Source of the DNA: Spirochaetota bacterium
GTDB lineage: Bacteria; Spirochaetota; UBA12135; COTS27
Length of the DNA: 8,602 bases
Assembly: GCA_030621685.1 (NCBI GenBank)
Contig: JAUXHF010000075.1
Location: forward strand, 1 to 8,602
Reading direction: 5' to 3'
The notes below the pieces were generated by a model. That model had not been told where the DNA came from. It made no database searches and was given only the letters and a program-made list of their open reading frames with translations. The translations under genes and the position numbers were made by a program. This document shows positions 1 to 6,608 of the stretch, in pieces. Position 1 is the first letter of the stretch; every line of letters begins with the position of its first letter.

Positions 1-3000
1 GCTAACGATCGCCTTAAGCTCTTTCATACAAAACAAGAACAAGCTCTAGCCGATTTGCAACAAGGTACGCAAGCTAAGGCAGATGCTTATATCCAGCATC
101 TTGAAGCAGAGAAAACACAGAAACTTCAAGTGCTTAGCGCCGATATTGCCAAAAGCCTTCAGCCCTATCAAGAAGACATCTCTACTTTACTAAACAGCGC
201 CCAAGAGCAAAAAAAACTCTTGCAGTATTCTTTAGCTGAGCTACAAGAGAAGAAAGAGCATTTGAAAGAATCTTATGGTGAAATGTTCAATAAGCTTCAA
301 AATAATTTGGAAGAAATGAATCTTGCCAAAAAAACCTTTGCTGAGGACAGCAGCAGCCGTCATGAAAAAACAAAACAACAGCTTAAGAACCTAGAGACAA
401 AGCTTGGTGAAGAATTTCAAGTATCTTTGCAAGGCCTACAAGAGCAAGCCATAGAGAAAATTGACGCTACCAAGCAAGATCTCGTTTCTGTAGAAAAAAA
501 CTTTTCAAACATGCTTAAGCAGTTCCATGGCAGCTTTGAAGAATCCCAATGTATGCTAAAAAAAGAAAGTCAGCAGCAATTTCAAGAATTTAACCAAAGC
601 ACCCAGGAGATGGAACAGAGTCTCAAGGAAAAAGAAGCGACACTCTTAGCCCAGTTCCAAGCAAGGCTAGAAAAACTCCTAGGGAAAACTACCTTAGAGA
701 GCAACAACATAAGTCTTTCAGTAGACAATATGCAAGAGCAGCTAAAAGATAAGCAAGGCATATTTATGCAAAAACTAGATTCTTATTCTAAAGACTTAGA
801 AAACAGTAAGCAAGAAAACCAACAAGCTTTTGCTCATAATCTAGAAACCCTTGAAAAGAAAACTGAGCAATCCTTAGTAAGAAAATCTGCAAAACTAGAG
901 AAAACTCTAGCCATATATCATGCAGAAGTTCAGCGAGTAGTAAAATCGCTTCCTCTCTTGCGACAAGAAAAAAATGTTTCTGCGAACAAACAAATAGCCC
1001 TAGCCGAGAAAGCGGCATTGCGCCAGCTTGAAAAAGCACTTTTTGAACAACAAAAGCAAGTAAGCAAATATACCATAAAATTTAGCAGCACTTTAAGTGT
1101 TATGAGTGAGGAAACAAAAGTAATTACCCAAGAACTCCAAAACAAAGCCCTTCAGAAAGTACAGACATTAGAAACGCTCTTAGCCAAAGCAAGAAAGCAA
1201 GAACTTTCACATGCAGATAGTTTTGAAACCTTCAAGGGAAGCCTAAACAAAGAGCTTCAAGAAATGAAAGAGACATCTAAAAACGTCATTGAAGACATGC
1301 AGCTTACGATGCGGTCTTTACTGGAACACTCGGAAAAAAACCTAGCCGATTTTGTAGCGGAGAAAAGCAATTCACTAGAAACGCAATTAACTCATGCCCA
1401 AAACAAAAGTCAGAGCATTCATGCTGCCTTAGCTAAAGTGGATCAGCAAAAAAACGAACTAGTTGAAATGTATCAGAATGGAAAGCATGAATATGAGCAG
1501 GTATTAGAAGAGCAGCAAGAAAAATCACTAACCATATTTTTTGATCGTTTAGAAAAAAAGAATATTGAAAAAACAATATTGATAGAAAACATCAGTTTAA
1601 AGCATAGAACTCAGTTAGAACGAAAACTAGCCCACGTAGAAAAAAATATTTTTTCTACTGTCAATAAACAAAAAAACCATATAGAGAAGCATATTCAAAG
1701 CCTTCAGCAACAAGCTAAGGGCATGGAGCTAAAGTATCAGCTGAAGGAAAGCTATGCCGAGGATATGCATGAGTTTATTAAGCAATCAGAAAAAATGGTC
1801 TGCGAAAGAATAAACAAACTAGCCGGCTTCGTTGAAACGCAGCAAGAGCATAGCCTAAAACTTCTTCAGGAAAAACTTTCGCATAGCACAAGTCGCTTTC
1901 AAGAATTTGAGGAAGAACTTAGCTTAGAACAAAAGCGCGCTTTGAGCGCTCTTGGAAAACTACAGACTGCGGCAACTGAAAAAATGGAAAAAAATAGCGC
2001 CATCTATACTTTTCAAAGCAACTTCAGCGTACAGGCCGAAAAAGCTAAACAAGAGTATTTTATCCATATTGAAAATCAAAAAGGCCTGTTAGAATCTCAG
2101 CTGCAAAACATTATAGAGAAAAATGCTCGTACCAGCCAACACTGGGAAGCCCAAAATCTTAAGAATATTGAAGCGCTTAGAGCCAGCTTAGAACAAAAAA
2201 GCCATAGCTATTCTGTCGAATTAAAAAATCGCCTAGCAAGCTTAAAAAGCCAAGAAAGTAACATATCCCAAAAAACACAAGTGCTGCTACAGAAATTAGA
2301 ACAAGGTATACAAAAAAAAGCAAGCACAGAAAACGATAATTTTAAAAAATATTTTCATCATGTCTTAAAAGGCTATCGAAGTAACTTCCTTAGTTTCTTA
2401 GCTGATCTTAGCCAGCAACACAAAGAAAACTCACAGAAAGAATTGCAAGAAAATAAAGAATTACAAAACAAATTGCAAGCCGGTCTTATAAAGACCCAAG
2501 AAGAAGCCATCCAGCATGGCATAGGCTCAGGCTTACAAAAATTAGAGCAAAAACTAGAACAGAAACTAGAGCAGAAAATATCTTCTGCCGATACCTCGCT
2601 TAATCGTTTTAATAAAGAAATTGTCGCAGCTGAATCTAAAATATCCGCTTTAAATACCAGCACTGCAAAATTTGAAAAGTTAGCCAATGTACAAAAGCAA
2701 AGCTTAGAACAAAGCTTAGCTCTTTACAAACAAGCAAGGCAGCAAATTGATGCTTTGGCCAAAGCTACCTTTACGCCACAAGTTGTCGAAAAGTTTATGA
2801 AGAAAAAATTTCTTGTTGAGTTATTAGAAAATGCTGAGGGACGCATGAAAAAACGCTTGCAGATAAGCGGCCGCGCTGTGCTTGCAGAATTAGATTCTGA
2901 TATTAGCAAAATTGAACAAGCCTTAGAAACAAAACGTAAAAACTTAACACTGCCACAGTATTTCAAACAGCAGCTAGATGAGCAAGTACAGCAAGGCAAA

Positions 3001-4185
3001 GCCACCCTAGCAAAACTACGACAGCATATAGAAAACTCATTAGCCGAAAATGAAAAACAAAAACTGCTTTCACAGAAAACTCTAAAAGAAAGCAAAAATA
3101 AGCTAGAAACTTTTATGGATGCCGTAAAAACAAAACTACAGGCAAGCGAAGATTCTATGACTACCCTGCTTTCAAAAAGGATTATGAAAATAGATAAAGA
3201 CATGAACGTTGTGGAAAAACGCCTTACTTTATTTTTAGATCAAACAGGACTTTTCGACAAAACCGATGCCTTGCAAAAAAAATTGAAATATAGCCTAGAT
3301 AGCTATAAACAAGAACTTTCTGAACTCTACAAGAAACAAACAAAACTCTCTAGCTTATCTCAGCAAGCTAAGGATATTGAGAATAAGGAAGAGTATCTGC
3401 TTAAGATAGAAAAAAGCCTAGCCGAGAAAAAGCCCATCTTAAGAAAATTGGAAAAAGATTTCGAAACTATTGCCGAAAACGAAGCTCGTATAAACTCATG
3501 GTTTTCTGGAATACAAAAAGAGCGTAAGAACATCTCTGTCTTTCTAGAAAACTTAAATAGTCATAAACAGACAATTTCCAACATTGAAGAGCAAATGAAA
3601 GAACTCTCTAAAACTACGCAGGGAACAGATACCCTTGCCAAAACGCTAAGCTCCTTAGACATGAAAAGCCAGCTTTACACTATAGAGAGCAAGAAACTCA
3701 GCGAACGTCTACGCCTCCACGAAAATCTTGAGAAAAAACTAAGCCTTCGCATGAAAGAAATGGAGGCCCAAACGGCCATGCTCAGCGAACAACAGAAGAC
3801 CTTCCATATATTTGAAGAAAAGTATAATCAATTAGATTATGTTGTTGAGGATATTGATGCCCGCAGAAAAACCTTAGAAGACATGCGCACAAAACTACTT
3901 ATTGATAGAAAAGAAATGGGCCGGCTTCGAGAGGGTTTTGATAAACAAATTTCCATCCTGCTCAAGGCTTTACATGGCAACTTTCAAAAACTTACAGGCC
4001 CCTCGTCTGGTCTAAGAAAAGATTCAGAACAAAGCTCAAGTGAAAAAGAAGCCTTGGAACTCGAAAAAATGCATGCTATACAGCGGCTTTACTCCATAGG
4101 TTGGACAAAAAACAAAATTGCTAAGCATTTTAAAATTGATGCCTACGAGGTAGATCTCATACTCGCACAGAAAAACACTTTATAG
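1..4185 (+). CDS. Giant coiled-coil protein, SpiroCoCo-like, with C-terminal HTH-like module (5' partial)
   Basis: The frame is open from base 1 (A-N-D-R-L-K...) to TAG at 4183-4185, so the true start lies upstream; the TTG at 55 is only an internal codon. The visible 1394 residues are almost all Lys/Glu/Gln/Leu-rich heptad-like sequence, poor in Pro, Gly and Trp, as expected of a very long alpha-helical coiled coil. A less regular stretch lies near residues 920-960, and three exact LEQK repeats sit at 848-859. Near residues 1332-1355 the coil gives way to a Ser/Glu-rich linker. The last ~40 residues carry an HTH-like module (GWTKNKIAKHFKID..EVDLIL), like the tail on several bacterial coiled-coil proteins. 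From this architecture I infer the spirochaete SpiroCoCo family, whose role is thought structural or cytoskeletal but is not well established. No membrane segment is visible; any signal peptide would be outside the window. A myosin- or SMC-like name would be misleading, since no ATPase domain is seen. Confidence 0.85.
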   Translation, partial: ANDRLKLFHTKQEQALADLQQGTQAKADAYIQHLEAEKTQKLQVLSADIAKSLQPYQEDISTLLNSAQEQKKLLQYSLAELQEKKEHLKESYGEMFNKLQNNLEEMNLAKKTFAEDSSSRHEKTKQQLKNLETKLGEEFQVSLQGLQEQAIEKIDATKQDLVSVEKNFSNMLKQFHGSFEESQCMLKKESQQQFQEFNQSTQEMEQSLKEKEATLLAQFQARLEKLLGKTTLESNNISLSVDNMQEQLKDKQGIFMQKLDSYSKDLENSKQENQQAFAHNLETLEKKTEQSLVRKSAKLEKTLAIYHAEVQRVVKSLPLLRQEKNVSANKQIALAEKAALRQLEKALFEQQKQVSKYTIKFSSTLSVMSEETKVITQELQNKALQKVQTLETLLAKARKQELSHADSFETFKGSLNKELQEMKETSKNVIEDMQLTMRSLLEHSEKNLADFVAEKSNSLETQLTHAQNKSQSIHAALAKVDQQKNELVEMYQNGKHEYEQVLEEQQEKSLTIFFDRLEKKNIEKTILIENISLKHRTQLERKLAHVEKNIFSTVNKQKNHIEKHIQSLQQQAKGMELKYQLKESYAEDMHEFIKQSEKMVCERINKLAGFVETQQEHSLKLLQEKLSHSTSRFQEFEEELSLEQKRALSALGKLQTAATEKMEKNSAIYTFQSNFSVQAEKAKQEYFIHIENQKGLLESQLQNIIEKNARTSQHWEAQNLKNIEALRASLEQKSHSYSVELKNRLASLKSQESNISQKTQVLLQKLEQGIQKKASTENDNFKKYFHHVLKGYRSNFLSFLADLSQQHKENSQKELQENKELQNKLQAGLIKTQEEAIQHGIGSGLQKLEQKLEQKLEQKISSADTSLNRFNKEIVAAESKISALNTSTAKFEKLANVQKQSLEQSLALYKQARQQIDALAKATFTPQVVEKFMKKKFLVELLENAEGRMKKRLQISGRAVLAELDSDISKIEQALETKRKNLTLPQYFKQQLDEQVQQGKATLAKLRQHIENSLAENEKQKLLSQKTLKESKNKLETFMDAVKTKLQASEDSMTTLLSKRIMKIDKDMNVVEKRLTLFLDQTGLFDKTDALQKKLKYSLDSYKQELSELYKKQTKLSSLSQQAKDIENKEEYLLKIEKSLAEKKPILRKLEKDFETIAENEARINSWFSGIQKERKNISVFLENLNSHKQTISNIEEQMKELSKTTQGTDTLAKTLSSLDMKSQLYTIESKKLSERLRLHENLEKKLSLRMKEMEAQTAMLSEQQKTFHIFEEKYNQLDYVVEDIDARRKTLEDMRTKLLIDRKEMGRLREGFDKQISILLKALHGNFQKLTGPSSGLRKDSEQSSSEKEALELEKMHAIQRLYSIGWTKNKIAKHFKIDAYEVDLILAQKNTL
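2542..2577 (+). repeat. Three tandem 12-bp units coding LEQK x3
   Basis: Three successive 12-bp units inside the coiled-coil gene encode Leu-Glu-Gln-Lys three times (residues 848-859 of the visible protein). The units differ only at synonymous positions (TTA/CTA, GAG/GAA, CAA/CAG). The spacing of Leu every four residues breaks the heptad phase locally. This looks like a small in-frame slippage expansion that has since drifted at silent sites. Confidence 0.8.
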
Positions 4186-4196
4186 CTGTTTTTCTG
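4168..4196 (+). other. Perfect inverted repeat over the stop codon of the coiled-coil gene
   Basis: CAGAAAAACA (4168-4177) is repeated in inverse at 4187-4196 with a 9-nt loop that contains the TAG stop. The stem is A/T-rich and its 3' arm holds five T residues, but no separate T-tract follows. It may be a weak hairpin helping 3'-end formation; a stronger terminator lies at 4304-4327. Confidence 0.4.
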
Positions 4197-4203
4197 CTTC
4201 ATA

Positions 4204-4222
4204 GCCTAAGCTGGGCTTAGGC
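4204..4222 (+). other. Strong 8-bp hairpin in the 3' untranslated region
   Basis: GCCTAAGC (4204-4211), a 3-nt loop TGG, and GCTTAGGC (4215-4222) form a perfect 8-bp stem just after the coiled-coil gene. No U-tract follows, so it is not a classical intrinsic terminator by itself. A second G/C-rich stem follows (AGGGCG at 4241-4246 with CGCCCT at 4254-4259, 7-nt loop). Both precede the terminator at 4304-4327 and may protect the 3' end or belong to a structured leader or RNA. Confidence 0.5.
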
Positions 4223-4288
4223 CCTGCAAGGGGATATGCAAGGGCGTACAAGGCGCCCTGCTTCCCGAAAGTTCATAGGCTAGGTATG

Positions 4289-4294
4289 TATAAT
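4289..4294 (+). promoter_or_regulatory. Isolated TATAAT box just before the terminator
   Basis: A consensus -10 hexamer TATAAT lies inside a small inverted repeat (GGTAT 4283-4287 / ATACC 4293-4297). No good -35 hexamer is seen about 17 bp upstream. A transcript from here would start near 4301 and meet the terminator at 4304-4327 at once, so it is either fortuitous or part of an attenuator-like arrangement. Confidence 0.2.
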
Positions 4295-4303
4295 ACCCGC
4301 CTC

Positions 4304-4327
4304 AAAGCTAAGGCGCTAGCTTTTTTT
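4304..4327 (+). terminator. Rho-independent terminator after the coiled-coil gene
   Basis: AAAGCTA (4304-4310) pairs perfectly with TAGCTTT (4317-4323) around the 6-nt loop AGGCGC. The T-run at 4321-4327 completes the stem-plus-U-tract form on the plus strand. It sits about 120 bp after the stop of the coiled-coil gene and before the nuclease gene, so it most likely ends the first transcript and insulates the next operon. The reverse strand has no T-tract after the stem, so action is in the plus direction only. Confidence 0.6.
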
Positions 4328-4340
4328 AATCTTAGTGGCC

Positions 4341-4388
4341 AATTCTTATGGTACAATTCCTATGGTATAATAATTCCTATGGTATAAT
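4341..4388 (+). repeat. Tandem AATTCYTATGGTAY repeats upstream of the nuclease operon
   Basis: Copy 1 (4341-4354) is AATTCTTATGGTAC. Copies 2 (4355-4371) and 3 (4372-4388) are identical 17-mers, AATTCCTATGGTATAAT. A further AATTC overlaps the end of copy 3 at 4386-4390, and TTGCATT then occurs twice (4391-4397 and 4402-4408). Start-to-start spacings are 14, 17 and 14 bp, close to but not strictly helical. Lying alone in the gap 100-160 bp upstream of the nuclease start, they could be a regulator's binding sites, a duplicated promoter core, or simple slippage. Confidence 0.75.
4366..4388 (+). promoter_or_regulatory. Candidate duplicated promoter -10 region for the nuclease-trhO-coaBC operon
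   Basis: Two consensus TATAAT hexamers (4366-4371 and 4383-4388) end repeat copies 2 and 3. They lie after the terminator at 4304-4327 and before the first gene of the next unit, which is where a promoter is expected. The -35 side is poor: the hexamer 17 bp upstream of the first box is TTCTTA (4343-4348), matching TTGACA at only three positions. A transcript would carry a leader of roughly 110-130 nt. Confidence 0.4.
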
Positions 4389-4473
4389 TCTTGCATTCAA
4401 CTTGCATTAAAATTTTGAAGACAAAGAAACATTCCGGTAATTTTAGCAAAGAATTATCGGAAGTAATTTCAAC

Positions 4474-4581
4474 ATGGTAGCTAGATTGCCTAGCAAAAAA
4501 CGTTATGGCCTTAGTAACAAGCACCAAGCCATCTTTTCAGCAGTTAAAAGACAGCCTTCAGGAAAGAATTGCTCAGCGTGA
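4474..4581 (+). other. Possible 35-codon leader ORF overlapping the nuclease start
   Basis: ATG at 4474 is preceded by GGAAG (4459-4463, 10-nt gap), the best Shine-Dalgarno-like match in this leader. It opens a 35-codon frame that ends at TGA 4579-4581, inside the nuclease gene in another frame. The nuclease's own ATG (4505) has no visible Shine-Dalgarno. The short ORF may be chance or may affect nuclease translation. Its product (starting MVARLPSKKRYG) resembles nothing I know. Confidence 0.2.
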
Positions 4582-5305
4582 AGCGTTTATAGATTTCGAT
4601 GCTGACTCGCATCAATATTACCATACAGAGCAAAATCGATATTTCGATTCGGTAAGCTCTGTTATCGAGAAAATATCATCTCCCTTTCCCCGTAAAGAAA
4701 TAGCCGAGCAAGTTTCAACTAACCAAGGTGTTGCCGCCAAAGAGGTCGTTGAGGGCTGGCTCATTCGCCGAAATTTCTCTAGTGTACGCGGCCAAGAATT
4801 CCATCTCTATGCCAAAGTCTACTTAGAAGAACAACGCAAACTTATAGTTCAGACTCCCATTCATCAAGAAATTCGTGGCTTCCACAAGTTTTACGATAGG
4901 TACTTTTCCAGCCATAACTGCTACCGCCCGCTTTGTACCGAGTTTATTGTGTATAATGAGGCCCTAAGCCTTGCTGGCACCGTAGATTGTTTATTGCAAA
5001 ATAACAAAGGTGAATTTATTTTATTAGATTGGAAAACAAGTAAGAAAATACATACCGAAAGCCCCTACCATCGTAGAATGCTGGGCCCCTTAGCCGATAT
5101 TGAGGAATGTGAATTATCGCGTTACTCGCTTCAGCTTTCAATCTACAAAGAACTCATTCGCCATTCGCTGGGTATTAGCATAGCAAGCTGTTTTGTCGTT
5201 CAGCTAACCAGCAAGGCCGAATTCAAAATTTACAAATGCCGTGACTTAAGCAAAAGACTTCCTGAGGTCTTTGTTTTCGCCAATGAAAAAGGCCTTACAA
5301 GCTAA
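4505..5305 (+). CDS. Stand-alone RecB-type PD-(D/E)XK nuclease
   Basis: This 266-residue protein shows the motif order of RecB/Cas4-type PD-(D/E)XK nucleases. A candidate motif I His is at 100 (GQEFH). E146 lies in the strand before the core (CTEFIVY), GTVD places D161, and LLDWKTSK gives D175-x-K177. A downstream QxxxY motif (Q210-LSI-Y214) is typical of the RecB/AddB branch. The family is metal-dependent and cuts DNA. No helicase domain, iron-sulphur cysteine set or partner gene is visible, so this is a free nuclease domain; repair, recombination or a phage-derived exonuclease role are all possible. The start at ATG 4505 is the only in-frame choice after the TAG at 4478, but it lacks a clear ribosome site. 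It is the first gene of a probable operon, with 29 bp before trhO. The residues suggest an active enzyme; the substrate is unknown. Confidence 0.8.
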   Translation: MALVTSTKPSFQQLKDSLQERIAQREAFIDFDADSHQYYHTEQNRYFDSVSSVIEKISSPFPRKEIAEQVSTNQGVAAKEVVEGWLIRRNFSSVRGQEFHLYAKVYLEEQRKLIVQTPIHQEIRGFHKFYDRYFSSHNCYRPLCTEFIVYNEALSLAGTVDCLLQNNKGEFILLDWKTSKKIHTESPYHRRMLGPLADIEECELSRYSLQLSIYKELIRHSLGISIASCFVVQLTSKAEFKIYKCRDLSKRLPEVFVFANEKGLTS

Positions 5306-5334
5306 CTATCCACTTACAGAAAAACTCTAACAAC

Positions 5335-6438
5335 ATGCAAACAGTTCATAACAGAAAAGCTACAAAAAAACAAAAAAAGCCGGCCAGCGATAGGCTCTAT
5401 AACCATATCGATAAAAAAATTCTAAAACAACACATGGAGAATTCCGATGAAGCTAGAACTACTTTCTCCTTTTATCGTTATAGGTCTCTAGAAAACACGC
5501 AAGCTATCCGTGATGATCTCTACCGCAAATTTTCAGCCTTAGGCATGCTAGGCAGAATATATATTGCTAGAGAGGGCATAAATGCGCAATTCTCCTTAGC
5601 CAACAAAAATATTAAAGCCTTTCAAACCTTAACAGACAGCCTTCCCTTCCTCCGTGGCGTTCAGCTGAAACCAGCGCTTGTAGAAGCAAATTATTCTTTC
5701 TACAAGCTGGTTATAAAAGTACGGAGCAAAATTGTAGCCGATGGGCTGCTTGATAGCCAAATAGATTTTAGCAAAAAAGGAAGCTATCTTTCTCCGCTAG
5801 AATTCCATGCCAAGGCATTAGAAAAACACATGGTAATTGTAGATGTTCGCAATTATTATGAAAGCGAGGTGGGCCATTTCAAAAATTCTATAACAAGCGA
5901 TACCAGCAGCTTCAGCCAGCAGATCTCTCTCTTATCTCAAAGGCTGCAAGGCAAAGAGCAGCAGGAGATTTTACTTTACTGCACGGGGGGAATTCGCTGC
6001 GAGAAAGCGAGTGCTTATTTAGCCAATAATGGTTTTCAAAAAGTGTACCAGCTAGAAGGCGGTATTATAGAATACTGTCATACAGTGAAACAGAAGAACT
6101 TGCCATCGTTGTTTATCGGCAAAAATTTTGTTTTCGATAATCGGCTTGGCGAGCGCGTAACAAAAAAGCCTATAGCCAATTGCCATCAATGCGGGGCATG
6201 CTGTGACACCCATAGAAATTGCCAAAACAATGATTGCCATCTGCTCTTTATTCAATGCGATAGCTGTTATGGTTATATGCAAGGCTGCTGCTCGGGGCAT
6301 TGCAAGAGCATCACCTGCTTACCGCTAGCAGAGCAGCGTAACCTACGGCGAGGAAAGAAAAAAACTAATCGGCTTATATCTCATACACAAGCTTATGTAC
6401 AAAGGAAAGTTGAAAAGTTAGGCAAAGCAGATGGATAG
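5335..6438 (+). CDS. trhO: tRNA uridine(34) hydroxylase TrhO (YceA/UPF0176, rhodanese superfamily)
   Basis: TrhO makes 5-hydroxyuridine at the wobble position (U34) of certain tRNAs using molecular oxygen, the first step to cmo5U/mo5U, and acts in the cytoplasm. The protein has 367 residues against about 350 in E. coli. It shows the family N-terminal block (GRIYIAREGINAQFS, 73-87), KIVADGL (132-138), a rhodanese domain with VDVRNYYESEVGHF and the active-site loop CTGGIRCEKAS (C216), then FIGKNFVFDNR. A Cys-rich C-terminal region follows (C283, C286, C289, C290, C296, C301, C308, C311, C318, C319, C323), probably metal-binding. ATG 5335 is supported by MQTVHNR matching the E. coli N-terminus; a Lys-rich insert of roughly 15-20 residues follows. 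No Shine-Dalgarno is evident. The last ~44 codons lie in copy 1 of a tandem duplication. Identity to the E. coli form looks high from memory, so lateral transfer is possible. Confidence 0.95.
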   Translation: MQTVHNRKATKKQKKPASDRLYNHIDKKILKQHMENSDEARTTFSFYRYRSLENTQAIRDDLYRKFSALGMLGRIYIAREGINAQFSLANKNIKAFQTLTDSLPFLRGVQLKPALVEANYSFYKLVIKVRSKIVADGLLDSQIDFSKKGSYLSPLEFHAKALEKHMVIVDVRNYYESEVGHFKNSITSDTSSFSQQISLLSQRLQGKEQQEILLYCTGGIRCEKASAYLANNGFQKVYQLEGGIIEYCHTVKQKNLPSLFIGKNFVFDNRLGERVTKKPIANCHQCGACCDTHRNCQNNDCHLLFIQCDSCYGYMQGCCSGHCKSITCLPLAEQRNLRRGKKKTNRLISHTQAYVQRKVEKLGKADG

Positions 6439-6452
6439 CGCCGCGCTAAGAA
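6303..6452 (+). repeat. Tandem duplication at the trhO/coaBC junction, copy 1
   Basis: Copy 1 covers the last ~44 codons of trhO, its TAG stop (6436-6438), an ATG at 6431 that overlaps that stop by 8 nt, and a vestigial coaBC-like start (ATGGATAGC...CTAAGAA). It matches 6457-6608 at an offset of 154 bp, with 5 mismatches over the first 98 aligned bases; an indel and more divergence follow. The unit is about 154 bp. Confidence 0.95.
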
Positions 6453-6571
6453 ATTTCAAGAGCATCACCTGCTCAGCGCTAGCAGAGCAGCGTAACCTAA
6501 GGCGAGGAAAGAAAAAAACTAATCGGCTTATATCTCATGCACAAGCTTATATACGATACGGGGAAATTTGA
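6431..6571 (+). pseudogene. Chimeric 46-codon ORF: vestigial coaBC start joined to a spare trhO tail
   Basis: ATG 6431 overlaps the trhO stop by 8 nt and follows AGG with an 8-nt gap (6420-6422), the same signal coaBC has. It reads about nine codons of the vestigial coaBC start (MDSAALRNF), then runs in frame into the duplicated trhO C-terminal sequence (KSITCSALAEQ, then RRGKKKTNRLISH) and stops at TGA 6569-6571 because of the 4-nt insertion. It fills the trhO-coaBC gap, so ribosomes leaving trhO could translate it and keep coupling toward coaBC. I read it as a by-product of the duplication, not a functional gene; a short basic peptide is still possible. Confidence 0.55.
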
Positions 6572-6608
6572 AAAATTAGGCATATCAGATGAATAACGAG
6601 ACTAAGAA
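6457..6608 (+). repeat. Tandem duplication at the trhO/coaBC junction, copy 2
   Basis: Copy 2 carries an untranslated spare trhO tail and the real start of coaBC. Relative to copy 1 it has a net 4-nt insertion around 6555-6567, moving the offset from 154 to 158 bp and breaking the spare trhO frame. After the insertion the old frame still reads KFEKLGISDE and stops at TAA 6594-6596, overlapping the coaBC ATG (6589) by 8 nt, just as in copy 1. Confidence 0.95.

Noticed and set aside
55..57. TTG as start of the coiled-coil gene
   Set aside because: The frame is open and coil-like back to base 1, so the gene starts outside the window.
788..1145. Minus-strand ORFs at 788-1039 and 930-1145
   Set aside because: They lie opposite the coiled-coil gene. 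Their Leu/Phe/Ser/Cys-rich sequence is what the antisense of a Lys/Glu/Gln/Leu-rich coil gives, and no domain is seen.
2373..3203. Minus-strand ORFs at 2373-2687 and 2724-3203
   Set aside because: They are antisense shadows of the coiled-coil gene. The Cys/Ser/Phe repeats (CSSFCSSFCSNFC) mirror the LEQK repeat, and the apparent hydrophobic stretches are not real membrane segments.
4341..4408. CRISPR-like or plasmid-iteron array
   Set aside because: Only three short units occur, without unique spacers of even size, and no cas or rep gene is nearby.
6052..6300. Minus-strand ORF opposite the Cys-rich end of trhO
   Set aside because: It is antisense to a strongly conserved trhO region and has no recognisable motif.
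6303..6608. Insertion sequence or attachment site at the trhO/coaBC repeat
   Set aside because: The two copies are direct, adjacent, and made of the ends of the flanking genes; there is no transposase, inverted end or integrase. Tandem duplication explains it.
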